Counted from the stretch's first letter, positions 53,037 through 62,982 are shown. The stretch: 64,000 bases of DNA from Bacillus sp. UNC438CL73TsuS30 (GCF_000482325.1 NZ_AXVA01000010.1:186001-250000), one strand, 5' to 3'. Program-made: numbers and translations. The notes: generated by a model not told the origin, from the letters alone.

Positions 53037-54479
53037 TTAATAAAATCGCTTAAAACTAGCAAAATGCTCTTTGAAGTAAGAGTTGCTTAGGCTGGCTACC
53101 GTGATTCCTTTGGTTCCATCGGCATGGATGAATTGGTTATCGCCAATATAGAAACCAACATGGGAGATTCCATTCTTATACGTATTCTCAAAGAATACGA
53201 GATCGCCAGGCTTTGGCTTATCTACATAATAAGAACGGTTATAAAAGCCATCCGCAGAATAGCGAGCGATATCGATGCCGGCCTGGTTGGCCACATGATA
53301 GATAAAGCCGCTGCAGTCAAACCCTGACGGAGTGCTTCCGCCCCAGACATAAGGGACGCCGATTAAGCTTTTGGCGGTGCTTACAATTTTTGCAGAAACA
53401 TCAGTACCGGAAGGCTGCTGTGTCTCAGGCTGCGTCGACTCCGGTACAGAAACAGACGTCCCCTTAATCTTCAGTTTCTGACCCACATAAATCCGATCAG
53501 AACTCAATTGATTCAGTGTCTTCAACTCCGCAACCGTCATCCCGGCTTTACGAGCAATCCCGCCTAACGTGTCGCCGCTTTTCACGATATAATCGGTCGC
53601 ATCAGCTGGCGGAGTCTGCGGTTTAGCAGGCTGAACAGGCGGCTTTGCCGGTGGCGCAGGTGGTTTAGCAGCAACTGCCGGCTTCCCAGTCACTTTCAAC
53701 TTTTGTCCAACACGAATCAAATTGGACTTCAAGCCATTCAATGCTTTCAAATCCTGCAAGCTAAGACCGAATTGCTTAGCAATCTTTCCGAGTGTATCAC
53801 CAGATTTAACGGTATAAGTGGACACGTTTTTTGTCGTCGAAGAAGTAGTAGTAGAAGTAGTTTTCTCCTTACCAGGAACCTTCAACTTCTGGCCAACCCG
53901 AATTCGGTCAGACTTCAATCCGTTCAACTTCTTCAATTCCGACACCGTTGATTTAAATTTTACGGCTATTTTACTAAGGCTATCGCCTGTTTTCACAACA
54001 TACGTAGTCGTTGCCGTATTAGAAGTGGTAGTAGATGTTTTCTTTGCCACCGCTTCCGTCGTAAAAGTTGCCCCTGACGACCCAGCAGCAACCTTTAGCA
54101 CCTGACCAGGATAAATGGTCGTGCTATCCAGCCCATTCCACAGCTTTATGTCCCCAACACTTACATCATACTTATTGGCAATCTTAATTAAGGCGTCACC
54201 ACTTTTGACGGTATACGTCTTCACCGGGGAGGATGTCTTCGTAACAGTAGTCGTTTTTGCTTTTGTGTCTGGGAGCTTAAGTTTTTGATTGACCTGTAGA
54301 AAATCCGATTTTAAACCATTCAATGCCATTAGTGTGTGTACACTGGTGTTATGTTTCGAGGCAATATGTGATAGGTTGTCACCTTTTTTGACCGTATATG
54401 TACTAGCATGCGCTGTCCCTGCGTAAACTGCTGATAAAACCGCTGCTGTCGAAACCGCACGGACTATTGTTTTCTTCAT
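53037..54479 (-). CDS. Secreted LysM-NlpC/P60 peptidoglycan hydrolase
   Basis: A 480-residue exported endopeptidase. It has a signal peptide (residues 1-25, ending AGTAHA), five LysM domains (near residues 27, 86, 158, 223 and 294; each starts TYTVKSGD or similar), Pro/Ala and Ser/Thr linkers, and a C-terminal NlpC/P60 domain with the catalytic cysteine in [10 protein letters not shown] and histidine in ISHVGFYIG. It resembles LytE, LytF and CwlS of B. subtilis, D,L-endopeptidases acting on the cell wall during growth and division. GAGGTGAAGGGA precedes the ATG. Confidence 0.93.
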   Translation of the reverse strand: MKKTIVRAVSTAAVLSAVYAGTAHASTYTVKKGDNLSHIASKHNTSVHTLMALNGLKSDFLQVNQKLKLPDTKAKTTTVTKTSSPVKTYTVKSGDALIKIANKYDVSVGDIKLWNGLDSTTIYPGQVLKVAAGSSGATFTTEAVAKKTSTTTSNTATTTYVVKTGDSLSKIAVKFKSTVSELKKLNGLKSDRIRVGQKLKVPGKEKTTSTTTSSTTKNVSTYTVKSGDTLGKIAKQFGLSLQDLKALNGLKSNLIRVGQKLKVTGKPAVAAKPPAPPAKPPVQPAKPQTPPADATDYIVKSGDTLGGIARKAGMTVAELKTLNQLSSDRIYVGQKLKIKGTSVSVPESTQPETQQPSGTDVSAKIVSTAKSLIGVPYVWGGSTPSGFDCSGFIYHVANQAGIDIARYSADGFYNRSYYVDKPKPGDLVFFENTYKNGISHVGFYIGDNQFIHADGTKGITVASLSNSYFKEHFASFKRFY

Positions 54480-54656
54480 TGAGTCCCTTCACCTCTTTAT
54501 TTTTTCACTTTTTAAATATTTTATCATAGTTTGCTAGTGTTTCGGGGCACAAAATTGAAAAAGATGACAAAAGAGGCAGGATTTTGAGGGGTAAGGGGGA
54601 TTCTGTGTGGAAAAATGGTGGAGAAATCGTAGTTAATTTGTAAAATGCTTATACCA

Positions 54657-54690
54657 TGAAAAGGTCCTACTGTATCCCGGTAGGACCGTT
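54657..54690 (-). terminator. Terminator of the leftward 332-aa gene
   Basis: GGTCCTAC and GTAGGACC stem with a nine-base loop just beyond the stop at 54704. Confidence 0.8.
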
Positions 54691-54703
54691 GATCTTTACA
54701 AGA

Positions 54704-55702
54704 TTAAGGAGTTAAAAGCGGGTCTCCGAACACAAAATAAGTAGAATAAGGATCATCAGTATGGAACTCTATCCTTAGCATCTTAATGTCCGATACATCC
54801 AAGTTTGCTAGTTTTGGATCATCCTGAGTCTCTAACAAACCACTGTCATAAATAACGTTTCCATCAGCGTACACAGTAATACTCCCGGTTGTACCGTTGC
54901 CAATTCCTAAATCATCTAAACCAGCTTTAAATGAAAGGTTTCGATACTTTCCGTTTAATTTATAATCGATGTATTCGGAATTACATGAACAGTCAAAGAG
55001 TACTCCAAATCCAGTAAGCATTTTTTTCCCATTCACAATTAAGCTTTTACCATCGTCCCATTTGTTAATATGAATAGTGTCAATACTTCTATAGTAGTAA
55101 GGTAAATTTGTAAGCTGGATTAACCCACTTACAGGGAAAGTTCCAACATATAAGGCATTGTTACTTGTGATGTACTTATAATTTTCATCTGTTCCTCTTA
55201 ATGCAGGCACAATTCCGTCCATCGCAACATATTGTTTCCCTTGGTAACTAACAAAGTCTGCATTGCCTTCTTTCGCACCATCAATATAAATGGTTCCATT
55301 CTTTTTAGAGATCACAGAAGCCAAATCGTCCGTTAATTTCTTGTTGTTAGCGGTCAAAGTAGCGTTCGCAGCGGTTAAATTTTTATTTGTGGCAGCTAAA
55401 CTGTTGTACTTAGCTGTTAAACTTTTATTGCTGGCAGCTAAACTGTTGTACTTAGCGGTTAAGCTTTTATTACTTGCTACCAAGCTATTGTACTTAGCTG
55501 TTAATTTTTTGTTGCTGGCAACTAAGCTGTTATACTTGGCTGTTGTCTTTTTGTTACTAGACGTTAAGCTTGATACTTTTGCTTTCAATACTTTCACTTC
55601 ATGCTTTAATGAAGCCAGTGAATTCCCACTTGCAAATGACATCGTAGGAATACTGATTAAAAGGAAGGTTGCAAATAATGATAATAATAGTTTTCTTTTC
55701 AT
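54704..55702 (-). CDS. Secreted coiled-coil and NPCBM-like protein
   Basis: A 332-residue exported protein: signal peptide (residues 1-25), then coiled coil built from near-identical 14-residue units TAKYNSLVASNKKL (about residues 55-120), a degenerate end and a C-terminal beta domain resembling NPCBM (DLGIGNGTTGSITVYADGNVIYDSG near residue 270). No anchor is seen. The 14-residue unit is two heptads. The coil is likely a stalk, and the end domain a glycan or ligand binder. Ribosome binding site GAGGAGA-like. Confidence 0.78.
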   Translation of the reverse strand: MKRKLLLSLFATFLLISIPTMSFASGNSLASLKHEVKVLKAKVSSLTSSNKKTTAKYNSLVASNKKLTAKYNSLVASNKSLTAKYNSLAASNKSLTAKYNSLAATNKNLTAANATLTANNKKLTDDLASVISKKNGTIYIDGAKEGNADFVSYQGKQYVAMDGIVPALRGTDENYKYITSNNALYVGTFPVSGLIQLTNLPYYYRSIDTIHINKWDDGKSLIVNGKKMLTGFGVLFDCSCNSEYIDYKLNGKYRNLSFKAGLDDLGIGNGTTGSITVYADGNVIYDSGLLETQDDPKLANLDVSDIKMLRIEFHTDDPYSTYFVFGDPLLTP

Positions 55703-55956
55703 AGGGGTCTCCTCTCGTAATATAAGAAAAATAAGTATAATTTACATAGGGAAAAATATCACACATAGGAAATAATTACTAGTGTTTTCCCTAAGGTAAA
55801 TGATTCCAAGTGGGAAATCCCTTTCAAAATATAATGGAATACTATACTTTGAATCTGTAAATATCCATTTTCTTCCAATGTTAAAAGTGGTAAAATAAGA
55901 CTACTTTATTTTAAGGAGGGAGCTTTGCTGAGTTAATTTGCTCATCAAGGGGTTCA

Positions 55957-56745
55957 ATGCTAAATTCAACAACTAAAAAAGAGGCTTTAAAAAGATTAGA
56001 AAGATTAAGTAAACAATATGCAAGTTTGGGAAAAAAGGTACAAGAAAGTTCGATTCGGCTGCTGGAGGCCAGACAGCATTCATCTGAGTTAATTAAGGAG
56101 ATCGAACAATATATTAATACACTAGTAAATACACCAAAAGAGTTTGAAGCAACCTTTTCTGAGATTAAGATTTATCTTGATAAATTTCAGTCAATTCTTG
56201 ACATAAAGTTGTATGATGAAAAGATTCAAAAGATCGCAGGAGGTTTAGCAGGTGCCGGCGTAGCGATGGGCGCGGGAGTAGCAGCTTTCGGACCAACTGC
56301 TGCGATGGCAATTGCCACTACCTTTGGAACGGCTTCAACCGGAACAGCGATTGCTACACTTTATGGGGCAGCACAAACCTCTGCAGCCTTAGCCTGGCTT
56401 GGAGGAGGTGCCCTTGTAGCAGGCGGCGGAGGAATGCTTGCTGGTGAAGCACTGCTTGCTTTAGCCGGACCGATTGGATGGGCAATCGGAGGCACAGCCT
56501 TAATCGGCGGCGCATTTTTTGCAAATAAGAAAAATAAAGAGGCAGCCGAAAAAGCGCAGAGAGAAACAACAAAAATTCTAAAGGAAATCGCCGTTTTAAA
56601 TGCAGCGGATATTGAAATAAACGAATTAAGCGAGTTAACGATCGTACATAGAGATAATCTTAAAAGTCAGCTTTCACACTTTCAAAAGTTGGCACCACGT
56701 AATTACAATGAATTTTCAAAAGACCAAAAATATGAAATTGGTTAA
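55957..56745 (+). CDS. Unrecognised protein with glycine-rich membrane region
   Basis: A 262-residue protein I do not recognise. Residues 1-90 are a helical, charged coiled-coil-like segment; residues 92-190 are extremely rich in glycine and alanine (GGLAGAGVAMGAGVAAFG, GGGALVAGGGGMLAGEALL, GPIGWAIGGTALIGGAFF), suggesting three or four glycine-zipper membrane helices; the rest is again charged. No signal peptide. AAGGGG lies before the ATG, and an AAGGAGGG site with a tiny TTG-CTG-AGT-TAA frame lies further upstream. It precedes the next gene by 58 bp, and the two probably form a system. Confidence 0.75.
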   Translation: MLNSTTKKEALKRLERLSKQYASLGKKVQESSIRLLEARQHSSELIKEIEQYINTLVNTPKEFEATFSEIKIYLDKFQSILDIKLYDEKIQKIAGGLAGAGVAMGAGVAAFGPTAAMAIATTFGTASTGTAIATLYGAAQTSAALAWLGGGALVAGGGGMLAGEALLALAGPIGWAIGGTALIGGAFFANKKNKEAAEKAQRETTKILKEIAVLNAADIEINELSELTIVHRDNLKSQLSHFQKLAPRNYNEFSKDQKYEIG

Positions 56746-56803
56746 TTTGTAAATAATACTCTGTCATTATCTATGCTTATTAATAAAAATATAGGTAAAT
56801 AAG

Positions 56804-58309
56804 ATGGCGACACCATTCAAAGCAGCTGCTGACCAAATAACAGGTTCATTTATTGATTCAATCAATCAAACAAGATTAAATGAGCTTTCAAGAGAATTAG
56901 ATCGAATTCTATCAGATGAAACCCTGGCTCTTGGACAGCAAAAGGAAGCGTTAATGGAGGCGCTGGCTCAAGTTTCAAAGGTAAAGGATTTTCTAAATAA
57001 CCCTGAACATATTCTTGGAAGCGATTTGACAAAGCATGGTGAAATAGCGGAACAAATCGAAGTGCATATTCGAAATGCTTACGACCTTTTAAAGGGCAAC
57101 ATTCCTGGTGCAACCTTTGACGGTGTGGGCAGACTTGCCCCGGAAGATTACCTTATTGATGGGATAAAAGTACAGTCAAAATTTATTAACGGGATTAATA
57201 ATAATCTGGATCATGTCTTAAAGCATATGGACAAATACCGTGATTTTGGCAGGGATGGATCCTATTATCAAATTCCAAAGGATTCTTATGAGACAATCCA
57301 ACAAATATTGGATGGGAAAATTCCGGACGGATTAAGCCAAAGAACCGTTAATAAGATCCTTGAAAAGGTAAGAGAAATTGAAAATCAAACAGGCAAGGAC
57401 TTTCATGAAACAGTTAAGCCGTCCATTTCTGATTACAGTGATGTCCAACGGGGGGCAGCTCAAAACACAGTTCACCAGCATGAAGAAAAAATAAAAAAGC
57501 AAAATGAGGAAATAAACAATAAAATTAAAGATGAATCTGACAAAGCGAAAGACCAAGCACATCAAAATGCAAAACCCAATTTGCATGAAGGTTTAAAGGC
57601 CGGTCTGATTGGTGCTGGGATAAGCGGTGGAATGTCCCTGCTGATTAGCATCTATAAAAAGCATAAACAAGGAACGAGTATCTTAGAATTTGATCAACAG
57701 GATTGGAAGGATGTTGGAATCGACTTTGGGAAAGGCGCATTAAAAGGGGGAATTACAGGTATCTCCATTTATGGTTTTACGAATTTCACATCCATGACTG
57801 CCCCTATGGCCAGCGCATTCGTTTCTGCTTCTTATGGGGTTTCAAAGCTCTTTATGGATTATAAAAATGGAAAAATTGATTTTGATGAGTTTGTTAGCCA
57901 AGGGCAAATTACATGTTTGGAAACCGGCATCGTGGCACTGGGAGCGGCATTAGGGCAGGCTTTTATTCCGATTCCAATTGTAGGTACAATGATTGGCAGT
58001 TTTGCTGCAAGTACGCTTGTTAGCCTAGCCAAGAATTATTTTGGGGAGGAAAGTAGGAAGCTTGAGGAAAAATTAAATCAACAATTCAACAATGCCTTTA
58101 ATAAAATTAATCAGGAATATAAAAGGGTAGTAGAAAAAATACTCGAGGAATATGACAAACTTGGTACTATAACGAAAATGGCGTTTGATTACGATTGTAA
58201 TGCCGTTTTCCGCTTCCAAAGCAGTAAAAAACTTGCTTTGGCATATAATGTTGAACAAAACAATATTCTTAAGGATATGGATGAAATTGACGATTTCTTT
58301 TTAAGCTAA
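56804..58309 (+). CDS. Unrecognised large partner protein with amphipathic and membrane segments
   Basis: A 501-residue protein without a family I can name. Residues 1-90 are helical; a domain at about 90-180 has RLAPEDYLIDGIKV and DFGRDGSYYQIPKDSYETIQQILDGKIPDGLSQRTVNKI; a charged coiled coil spans 195-260; a glycine-rich hydrophobic segment starts at 265 (GLKAGLIGAGISGGMSLLISIY). Further hydrophobic stretches occur at about 310-345 and 365-415 (LGAALGQAFIPIPIVGTMIGSF), and a terminal coiled coil ends in DDFFLS. It shares the membrane-helix style of the gene before it. Possibly a pore-forming or effector-type pair. Confidence 0.72.
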   Translation: MATPFKAAADQITGSFIDSINQTRLNELSRELDRILSDETLALGQQKEALMEALAQVSKVKDFLNNPEHILGSDLTKHGEIAEQIEVHIRNAYDLLKGNIPGATFDGVGRLAPEDYLIDGIKVQSKFINGINNNLDHVLKHMDKYRDFGRDGSYYQIPKDSYETIQQILDGKIPDGLSQRTVNKILEKVREIENQTGKDFHETVKPSISDYSDVQRGAAQNTVHQHEEKIKKQNEEINNKIKDESDKAKDQAHQNAKPNLHEGLKAGLIGAGISGGMSLLISIYKKHKQGTSILEFDQQDWKDVGIDFGKGALKGGITGISIYGFTNFTSMTAPMASAFVSASYGVSKLFMDYKNGKIDFDEFVSQGQITCLETGIVALGAALGQAFIPIPIVGTMIGSFAASTLVSLAKNYFGEESRKLEEKLNQQFNNAFNKINQEYKRVVEKILEEYDKLGTITKMAFDYDCNAVFRFQSSKKLALAYNVEQNNILKDMDEIDDFFLS

Positions 58310-58370
58310 AAGTCTACCACATAATGCAACTAATGCGGTTAAACAAAGAACACCAATCACGGCCTTAAAT

Positions 58371-58411
58371 AAAAATAATCCGCCCGTTTTTTACGAGGTG
58401 GATTATTTTTA
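58371..58411 (+). terminator. Terminator of the two-gene system
   Basis: AATAATCCGCC and GGTGGATTATT stem, followed by a T-run. Confidence 0.82.
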
Positions 58412-58475
58412 TTAGGACCATCATTGGAAGCTTCTATGATAAAATAGACTTCATTTTGGGTCGTCAAAATAATAG

Positions 58476-59834
58476 CTATTTAACCTTCACCTTAACCACT
58501 CTCGAATTCCCGGCAGCATCCCTCGCCGTAATCGTTAACGTAGTATTTTTCTTCTGTGCTTTAATCTTTAATTTGAAATATCCTTTAGAGTCGGCTTTTC
58601 CACTCGCTAAATTCTTACTGCCAGCCTTCACTTTAACATAGGCTTTCGCTTCTGTCTTCCCGCTGACATATTTGCTCGTTTTCTTCACTTTATTAACCGT
58701 TAAAGTAGCTGGAGCTGTTTTATCGGCTACCGTAACAGATGTAGTGCTACTTACATTTTTAGAACGATCCGTAGCGGTAAAATACAATTTCGATCCAGCT
58801 TTAACTGGCTTTGTCGGAAACTTAAAGTTTCCGTATTTGTCCGTATTCGCTACTCCAAATGGTTTCGATCCATTTTTAATCGTAATTTTCGAATACGCTT
58901 CGGCTTTACCAGTAATGTACTTATCATTGTCATCGAAAGGGTTTACTTTTGGTGCAGCTGGTGGAGTCTTATCCAGTACAGTAACATTAAGGACTGGGCT
59001 AACGTTTCCAGCAGCATCCTCTGCAGTAAAGCTGAGCTTCGTGCCCGCTTTAAATGGGGCTGCAAGGCTTACTTTAAAATTACCATTATTATCTGCGTTA
59101 ACCGTTTTAAAGGTTGCAGCGCCATTCTTAATGGTTACCTTTGAACCCGCTTCCGCCTTACCGGAAATGGTTTTATCATTGTCGTCGACCGGATTTACGA
59201 TGGGTCTATCCGGAGCCGTAGTATCTACCATAGAGGCATAGATAAAGTATTGATCATACGAGACATAATCGTCTAAGTTCGCTGCAGCAATATAATATGT
59301 TCCGGGTTTAACCGGCAAAAACTGAAAATCCATACCGTCTTCCGAATCGGCATATTCAGGCGCAACGATCACGCCATTTGAATCAAATAACCCAAATCCA
59401 AATCTGGTTAAGTAGTCAACGGGATTCAGAGCACCCGCAAGAAGCAAATATCCCGGCTCTGTAACGTTAATCGCGAAAGTATCAAAATCACCATCGCGAG
59501 AGGCATTGAAACTAAAATCCCCTACAACAGCGGTCCCTAGTTCCATCGGATTTGCCATCTCAAACAAATCATTTGGTTCCTGTTCGATTATGTAATCAAT
59601 ATCACTCTTTGTTGCAAGACTGCGAAAACCTGGTTTTTTCGTGTTGTTTAAAATTCTGCTAACATCAATGTTTTTAAGCTTTGAATCTTTGACACTTTGA
59701 TGATGGGTTCTAGTTAGTTCTACTACACTTCTTTGCACATCTGTAGCTGTACCGGCAGCAAATGTGGTGGTTGACGGTAATCCTGTAAACAATAGAGCAG
59801 CCGCAATCCCAGCGTAAGCAACTTTCTTTTTCAA
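58476..59834 (-). CDS. Secreted PPC and Ig-like repeat protein
   Basis: A 452-residue exported protein. It has a signal peptide (residues 1-26, ending TTTFAA), a pre-peptidase C-terminal-like domain (about residues 90-200, GDFDTFAINVTEPGYLLLAGAL, VKPGTYYIAAANLDD) and three bacterial Ig-like modules of about 80 residues that each start with SGKAEAGSKVTIK or ITGKAEAYSKITIK. It has no catalytic domain or anchor and is likely a surface protein. TTG at 59834 with GGGGGA seven bases before is preferred over TTG at 59849. Confidence 0.82.
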   Translation of the reverse strand: MKKKVAYAGIAAALLFTGLPSTTTFAAGTATDVQRSVVELTRTHHQSVKDSKLKNIDVSRILNNTKKPGFRSLATKSDIDYIIEQEPNDLFEMANPMELGTAVVGDFSFNASRDGDFDTFAINVTEPGYLLLAGALNPVDYLTRFGFGLFDSNGVIVAPEYADSEDGMDFQFLPVKPGTYYIAAANLDDYVSYDQYFIYASMVDTTAPDRPIVNPVDDNDKTISGKAEAGSKVTIKNGAATFKTVNADNNGNFKVSLAAPFKAGTKLSFTAEDAAGNVSPVLNVTVLDKTPPAAPKVNPFDDNDKYITGKAEAYSKITIKNGSKPFGVANTDKYGNFKFPTKPVKAGSKLYFTATDRSKNVSSTTSVTVADKTAPATLTVNKVKKTSKYVSGKTEAKAYVKVKAGSKNLASGKADSKGYFKLKIKAQKKNTTLTITARDAAGNSRVVKVKVK

Positions 59835-60060
59835 AACATCTTCCCCCAACTAATTATATTTTCCTAGTAAGTATATCACGGTTGTAAAATTATGTAACTT
59901 TAAATAAAAACTGTTATTTCTACATTTTCCATCTATTTCATTACTATAAATCTCCAAAATTCATAAAAATTCTTTCAATTCCGACTGGAAATCTATTTAC
60001 ATATCAAATATTTAGGAATAAAATAGGTAATTAGGATGATAGTAGGAGGCGTCAAAGAAC

Positions 60061-60219
60061 GTGGAAAGCAAGGAGAAGAATAACCGCTCTATGGAGCAAA
60101 GTGCATTTTCAGAGATTATCAAGAACGCTTACGAAAAAGGTTTAACAGATAGTAATCTCACCGTACATAAGTTATTAAAAGACTTAGAAACCGAACTGAA
60201 AAATATGAGGGTAAGTTAA
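60061..60219 (+). CDS. Small basic/acidic helical protein (52 aa)
   Basis: GTG start with AGGAGG eleven bases before. The 52-residue product is helical and charged (SAFSEIIKNAYEKGLTDSNLTVHKLLKDLE), with no family I recognise. It is followed three bases later by a strong terminator, so it is a real transcription unit. Function unknown. Confidence 0.62.
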   Translation: MESKEKNNRSMEQSAFSEIIKNAYEKGLTDSNLTVHKLLKDLETELKNMRVS

Positions 60220-60221
60220 AT

Positions 60222-60268
60222 AGATAATGGGGTCGCCTTTAAACGACAGCCTGTTATCTTTTTTTTTA
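60222..60268 (+). terminator. Terminator of the small gene
   Basis: GATAA and TTATC close a stem with GGGTCG and CGACAGCC, followed by nine T. Confidence 0.82.
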
Positions 60269-60289
60269 TTTAGGCTGTGTTAAAGAACA

Positions 60290-60520
60290 ATGTTGATTTA
60301 GAAAAACGTTGATTGGAGCGGAAGGTGCGAGACTCCTCGAAAATGCTAACGCATTTTCTTCGTGCGTGGGCGGATTCGAGGAGGTAATTCAGTGTCCTGC
60401 GGGAGCAGCGGGACAGGTGAGACCCCGCAGGCGCTTAAGCGCCGAGGAGGCTCACCGCCCGCCCCGCGGAAAGCGAGCATCCTGGAGCGGAAATCAACAA
60501 CTAAGTTTAACAGGGCTTTT
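60290..60520 (+). repeat. GC-rich dispersed Bacillaceae-type repeat, interrupted
   Basis: GC-rich element bounded by TTGGAGCGGAAG and CTGGAGCGGAAAT. It contains GAGACCCCGCAGGCGC, GGAGGCTCACCGCC and CGCGGAAAGCGAGCAT, as I recall from intergenic repeats of Bacillus genomes. About 60 bp (after GAGACTCCT) are inserted relative to the usual form. A decayed second copy lies at 63840-63960. Confidence 0.75.
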
Positions 60521-60580
60521 ATTTAAAACATCACAGCAGTAAATCTCCATGGTTAAACCATCTTCTAAAAAATTCCTATT

Positions 60581-60630
60581 AAAAAAAGGAGTAGTCTCGG
60601 TTGAGGAAAATCTACCGAAACTGCTCCTTA
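60581..60630 (-). terminator. Terminator of the Spo0E-like gene
   Basis: AAGGAGTAGT and ACTGCTCCTT stem, A-run on the left. The stop codon lies within its loop. Confidence 0.72.
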
Positions 60631-60776
60631 TTTTCTGCAGTGGTTAATAATAAATGGATGAGAGAATCCAGCTCCTGACTGCATTTAATGGCTTCAGAGG
60701 AATCAATCCCATAGGTTTCCACCAATTCAGCCAATTCTTTTTTATGTTTTTCAATCGTTATGATCAAATGTTGCAT
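60612..60776 (-). CDS. Spo0E-family aspartyl-phosphate phosphatase
   Basis: A 54-residue protein with the Spo0E/YnzD pattern: paired helices, IEKHKKELAELVETYG then the signature SSEAIKCSQELDSLIHLL. These enzymes dephosphorylate Spo0A-P and delay sporulation. AAGGAG lies eight bases before the ATG. It is divergent from a hybrid histidine kinase gene 184 bp away. The catalytic SQxLDxLI motif is intact. Confidence 0.85.
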   Translation of the reverse strand: MQHLIITIEKHKKELAELVETYGIDSSEAIKCSQELDSLIHLLLTTAENKEQFR

Positions 60777-60960
60777 GAGTTCCGCTCCTTATGAAGCATC
60801 TAAATAAGCCAAAATTTATATTATCATTAAATTTGAATTTTTAAATATCAAGATTCCCATATGGACCAATTCTGGATTATAATGCGGTTAAAGAAGGTTG
60901 AATTGAGGAATCCTTGACATAAAAGAGTAAAATTTGTAACAAAGATGTTACAAAGAGAGT

Positions 60961-62982
60961 GTGAGATCCGTGCCACCGAATGAAATCGTTTTAATAGCCG
61001 TTACGGCTCTTGCATCGTTTGCTGCCGGAGCCATACTATCTAACAAGCTGAGTTCAAGTGAGCAAAAAAAGAAGTTTCGGAAACGAAATGAGCCAGAAAT
61101 TGAAATCAAAAAAGCCAAACAAGATTTGCTCCATACGATTCAAAAGCAGCAAGGGTTAACCTTAAAATATGTAAAAATCGGCGATCGATACATTCATACT
61201 TTGTGTGAAGGAGAACTGCTAGCCAAATTAGGACTTTCTTCTGAAGCAGTAGTAGGAAAAGATTTACGCGATTTTTTACCACAGAAATATGCAGAAGAAA
61301 AGCTTCAGTCCTATCGAAAAGCCTGGGAAGGGGAGCAGGTAAACTACGAGCAAAGACTAAATGGAGTCGACTACCTAGTGAGTTTACGCCCGGTTTTCGA
61401 GAATGGCCAAGTGGTGGAAGTAATTGGTTCGGGTGTTGATATTACCCCGCAAAAGGAACACGAAAAAAGACTGAAAGAATCATATGCCTTAGGCAGAACG
61501 TTAATTGATAGTCTGCCACTCGGCATCCTTGTAGTGGATCAAGAGAAGAAAATCATCGCGATCAACGAGGCGTGCGGCAAAATGTTTCAATTAGACCAAC
61601 CGATTCAGTCTTACATGGGAAAAAATGTGGCAGATTACCACCATGTTTATTTTGAACATGTCGAAAAAGAGGGGAAAAGGGTAGGGGAAATGATCCGAAA
61701 TCATCAGCCCGTAGTGGATGAAGTCTCCTTTAAAGGCGGAAGAATCCTGAGGAGAAGCTACCGCCCTTTTTATATGGAGGAGGAGCTAAATGGACATCTA
61801 TGGACATTTGAAGACATTACCGAGCGAAAAAGAATGGAATTGGCCAATCGAAAGGCTAAGGAAGAAGCGGAAAAAGCGAATCAAGCCAAATCTGAATTCC
61901 TATCCAATATGAGTCATGAACTGCGGACACCGTTAAATGGAATTCTTGGATTTTATCAGCTGCTGGAATTGGATGAAACACTGAACGATAAGCAGCAGGG
62001 ATTTGTGGCGGAAATTGGTAAGGGCGGACGCCATCTGTTAGAGTTAATCAATGAAATCCTCGACCTTTCCCGAATTGAAGCGGGAAAACTAAAAATTTCG
62101 ACGAAGAGGGTAAACATCAACGAAATGATGAAGGAGTGCATCGATTTCACCAGTCCATCGGCCCATCAGAAAGGAATCCACATCAGGTATCAAGAAAATG
62201 CCGAAACAGACCAATATGTGGTGGCAGATCCCGTTCGTTTGCGGCAGATTATCTTGAATTTAGTAGATAATGCGATAAAATACAACCGAGAGAACGGAGA
62301 TATTTTTATCGAATATACAAGCCAGGAGGGTTTTCTCACCGTTCATATCCGGGATACCGGTATAGGCATAGCAAAGGAAAAACAGGATGTGGTGTTTGAA
62401 CCCTTCTATCGGATTGACCATTCCACTGTTGAAGGGACAGGAATCGGACTTTCGGTTGTCAAGCGTCTTCTGACCTTAATGGGCGGTCGGATGGGGATAG
62501 AAAGCGAGATCGGCAAGGGCAGCGATTTTTGGTTTAGCCTCCCATTGGCAAGTCATCATGAGGGATCAAAAGAAGACACGATCGTACAGGCTGACAAAAA
62601 CCCCCAAAAACCGGTACGGACAAAAGTATTATATATCGAGGATAATCTCGCCAATATACAATTGGTGCTTGAAATAGTTGAGACGCTTGAGGGAGTATCG
62701 CTGATCTCAGCGTTAACCGGAGCGGAAGGAATCATAGCAACCCGAGAGCAAATGCCTGATGTAATCCTATGCGATCTCCATCTCCCGGATATAAGTGGAT
62801 TTGAAGTCATTAAGGCACTAAAGGCAAATCCGAAAACCGCCGACATCCCGATTCTGGCGGTAAGTGCGAATGCGATGGAGGAAAACATCCATCGGGCATT
62901 GGAGGCCGGTTTTTTGGAATATATCACAAAACCGCTGGAAATTGCCTTTTTTATTCAGCAAATTTCCAAGCATTTAGTTTAA
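60961..62982 (+). CDS. Hybrid histidine kinase (PAS-PAS-HisKA-HATPase-REC)
   Basis: A 673-residue kinase: short N-terminal hydrophobic segment (residues 5-25), two PAS-like regions (about 55-165 and 175-290; SLPLGILVVDQEKKIIAINEAC), HisKA with the phospho-histidine in NMSHELRTPLNGIL near residue 320, HATPase (LVDNAIKYNREN, GTGIGLSVVKRLL), and a C-terminal receiver with the phospho-acceptor aspartate in ILCDLHLPDISG near residue 600. GTG at 60961 is the frame start; GTG at 60970 is also possible. The LytTR response regulator follows 64 bp later, so they likely work together. Confidence 0.9.
   Translation: MRSVPPNEIVLIAVTALASFAAGAILSNKLSSSEQKKKFRKRNEPEIEIKKAKQDLLHTIQKQQGLTLKYVKIGDRYIHTLCEGELLAKLGLSSEAVVGKDLRDFLPQKYAEEKLQSYRKAWEGEQVNYEQRLNGVDYLVSLRPVFENGQVVEVIGSGVDITPQKEHEKRLKESYALGRTLIDSLPLGILVVDQEKKIIAINEACGKMFQLDQPIQSYMGKNVADYHHVYFEHVEKEGKRVGEMIRNHQPVVDEVSFKGGRILRRSYRPFYMEEELNGHLWTFEDITERKRMELANRKAKEEAEKANQAKSEFLSNMSHELRTPLNGILGFYQLLELDETLNDKQQGFVAEIGKGGRHLLELINEILDLSRIEAGKLKISTKRVNINEMMKECIDFTSPSAHQKGIHIRYQENAETDQYVVADPVRLRQIILNLVDNAIKYNRENGDIFIEYTSQEGFLTVHIRDTGIGIAKEKQDVVFEPFYRIDHSTVEGTGIGLSVVKRLLTLMGGRMGIESEIGKGSDFWFSLPLASHHEGSKEDTIVQADKNPQKPVRTKVLYIEDNLANIQLVLEIVETLEGVSLISALTGAEGIIATREQMPDVILCDLHLPDISGFEVIKALKANPKTADIPILAVSANAMEENIHRALEAGFLEYITKPLEIAFFIQQISKHLV

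Noticed and set aside
60309-60542. 77-residue open frame in the GC-rich repeat
   Set aside because: Encoded entirely by the dispersed repeat, which recurs as a non-coding element.
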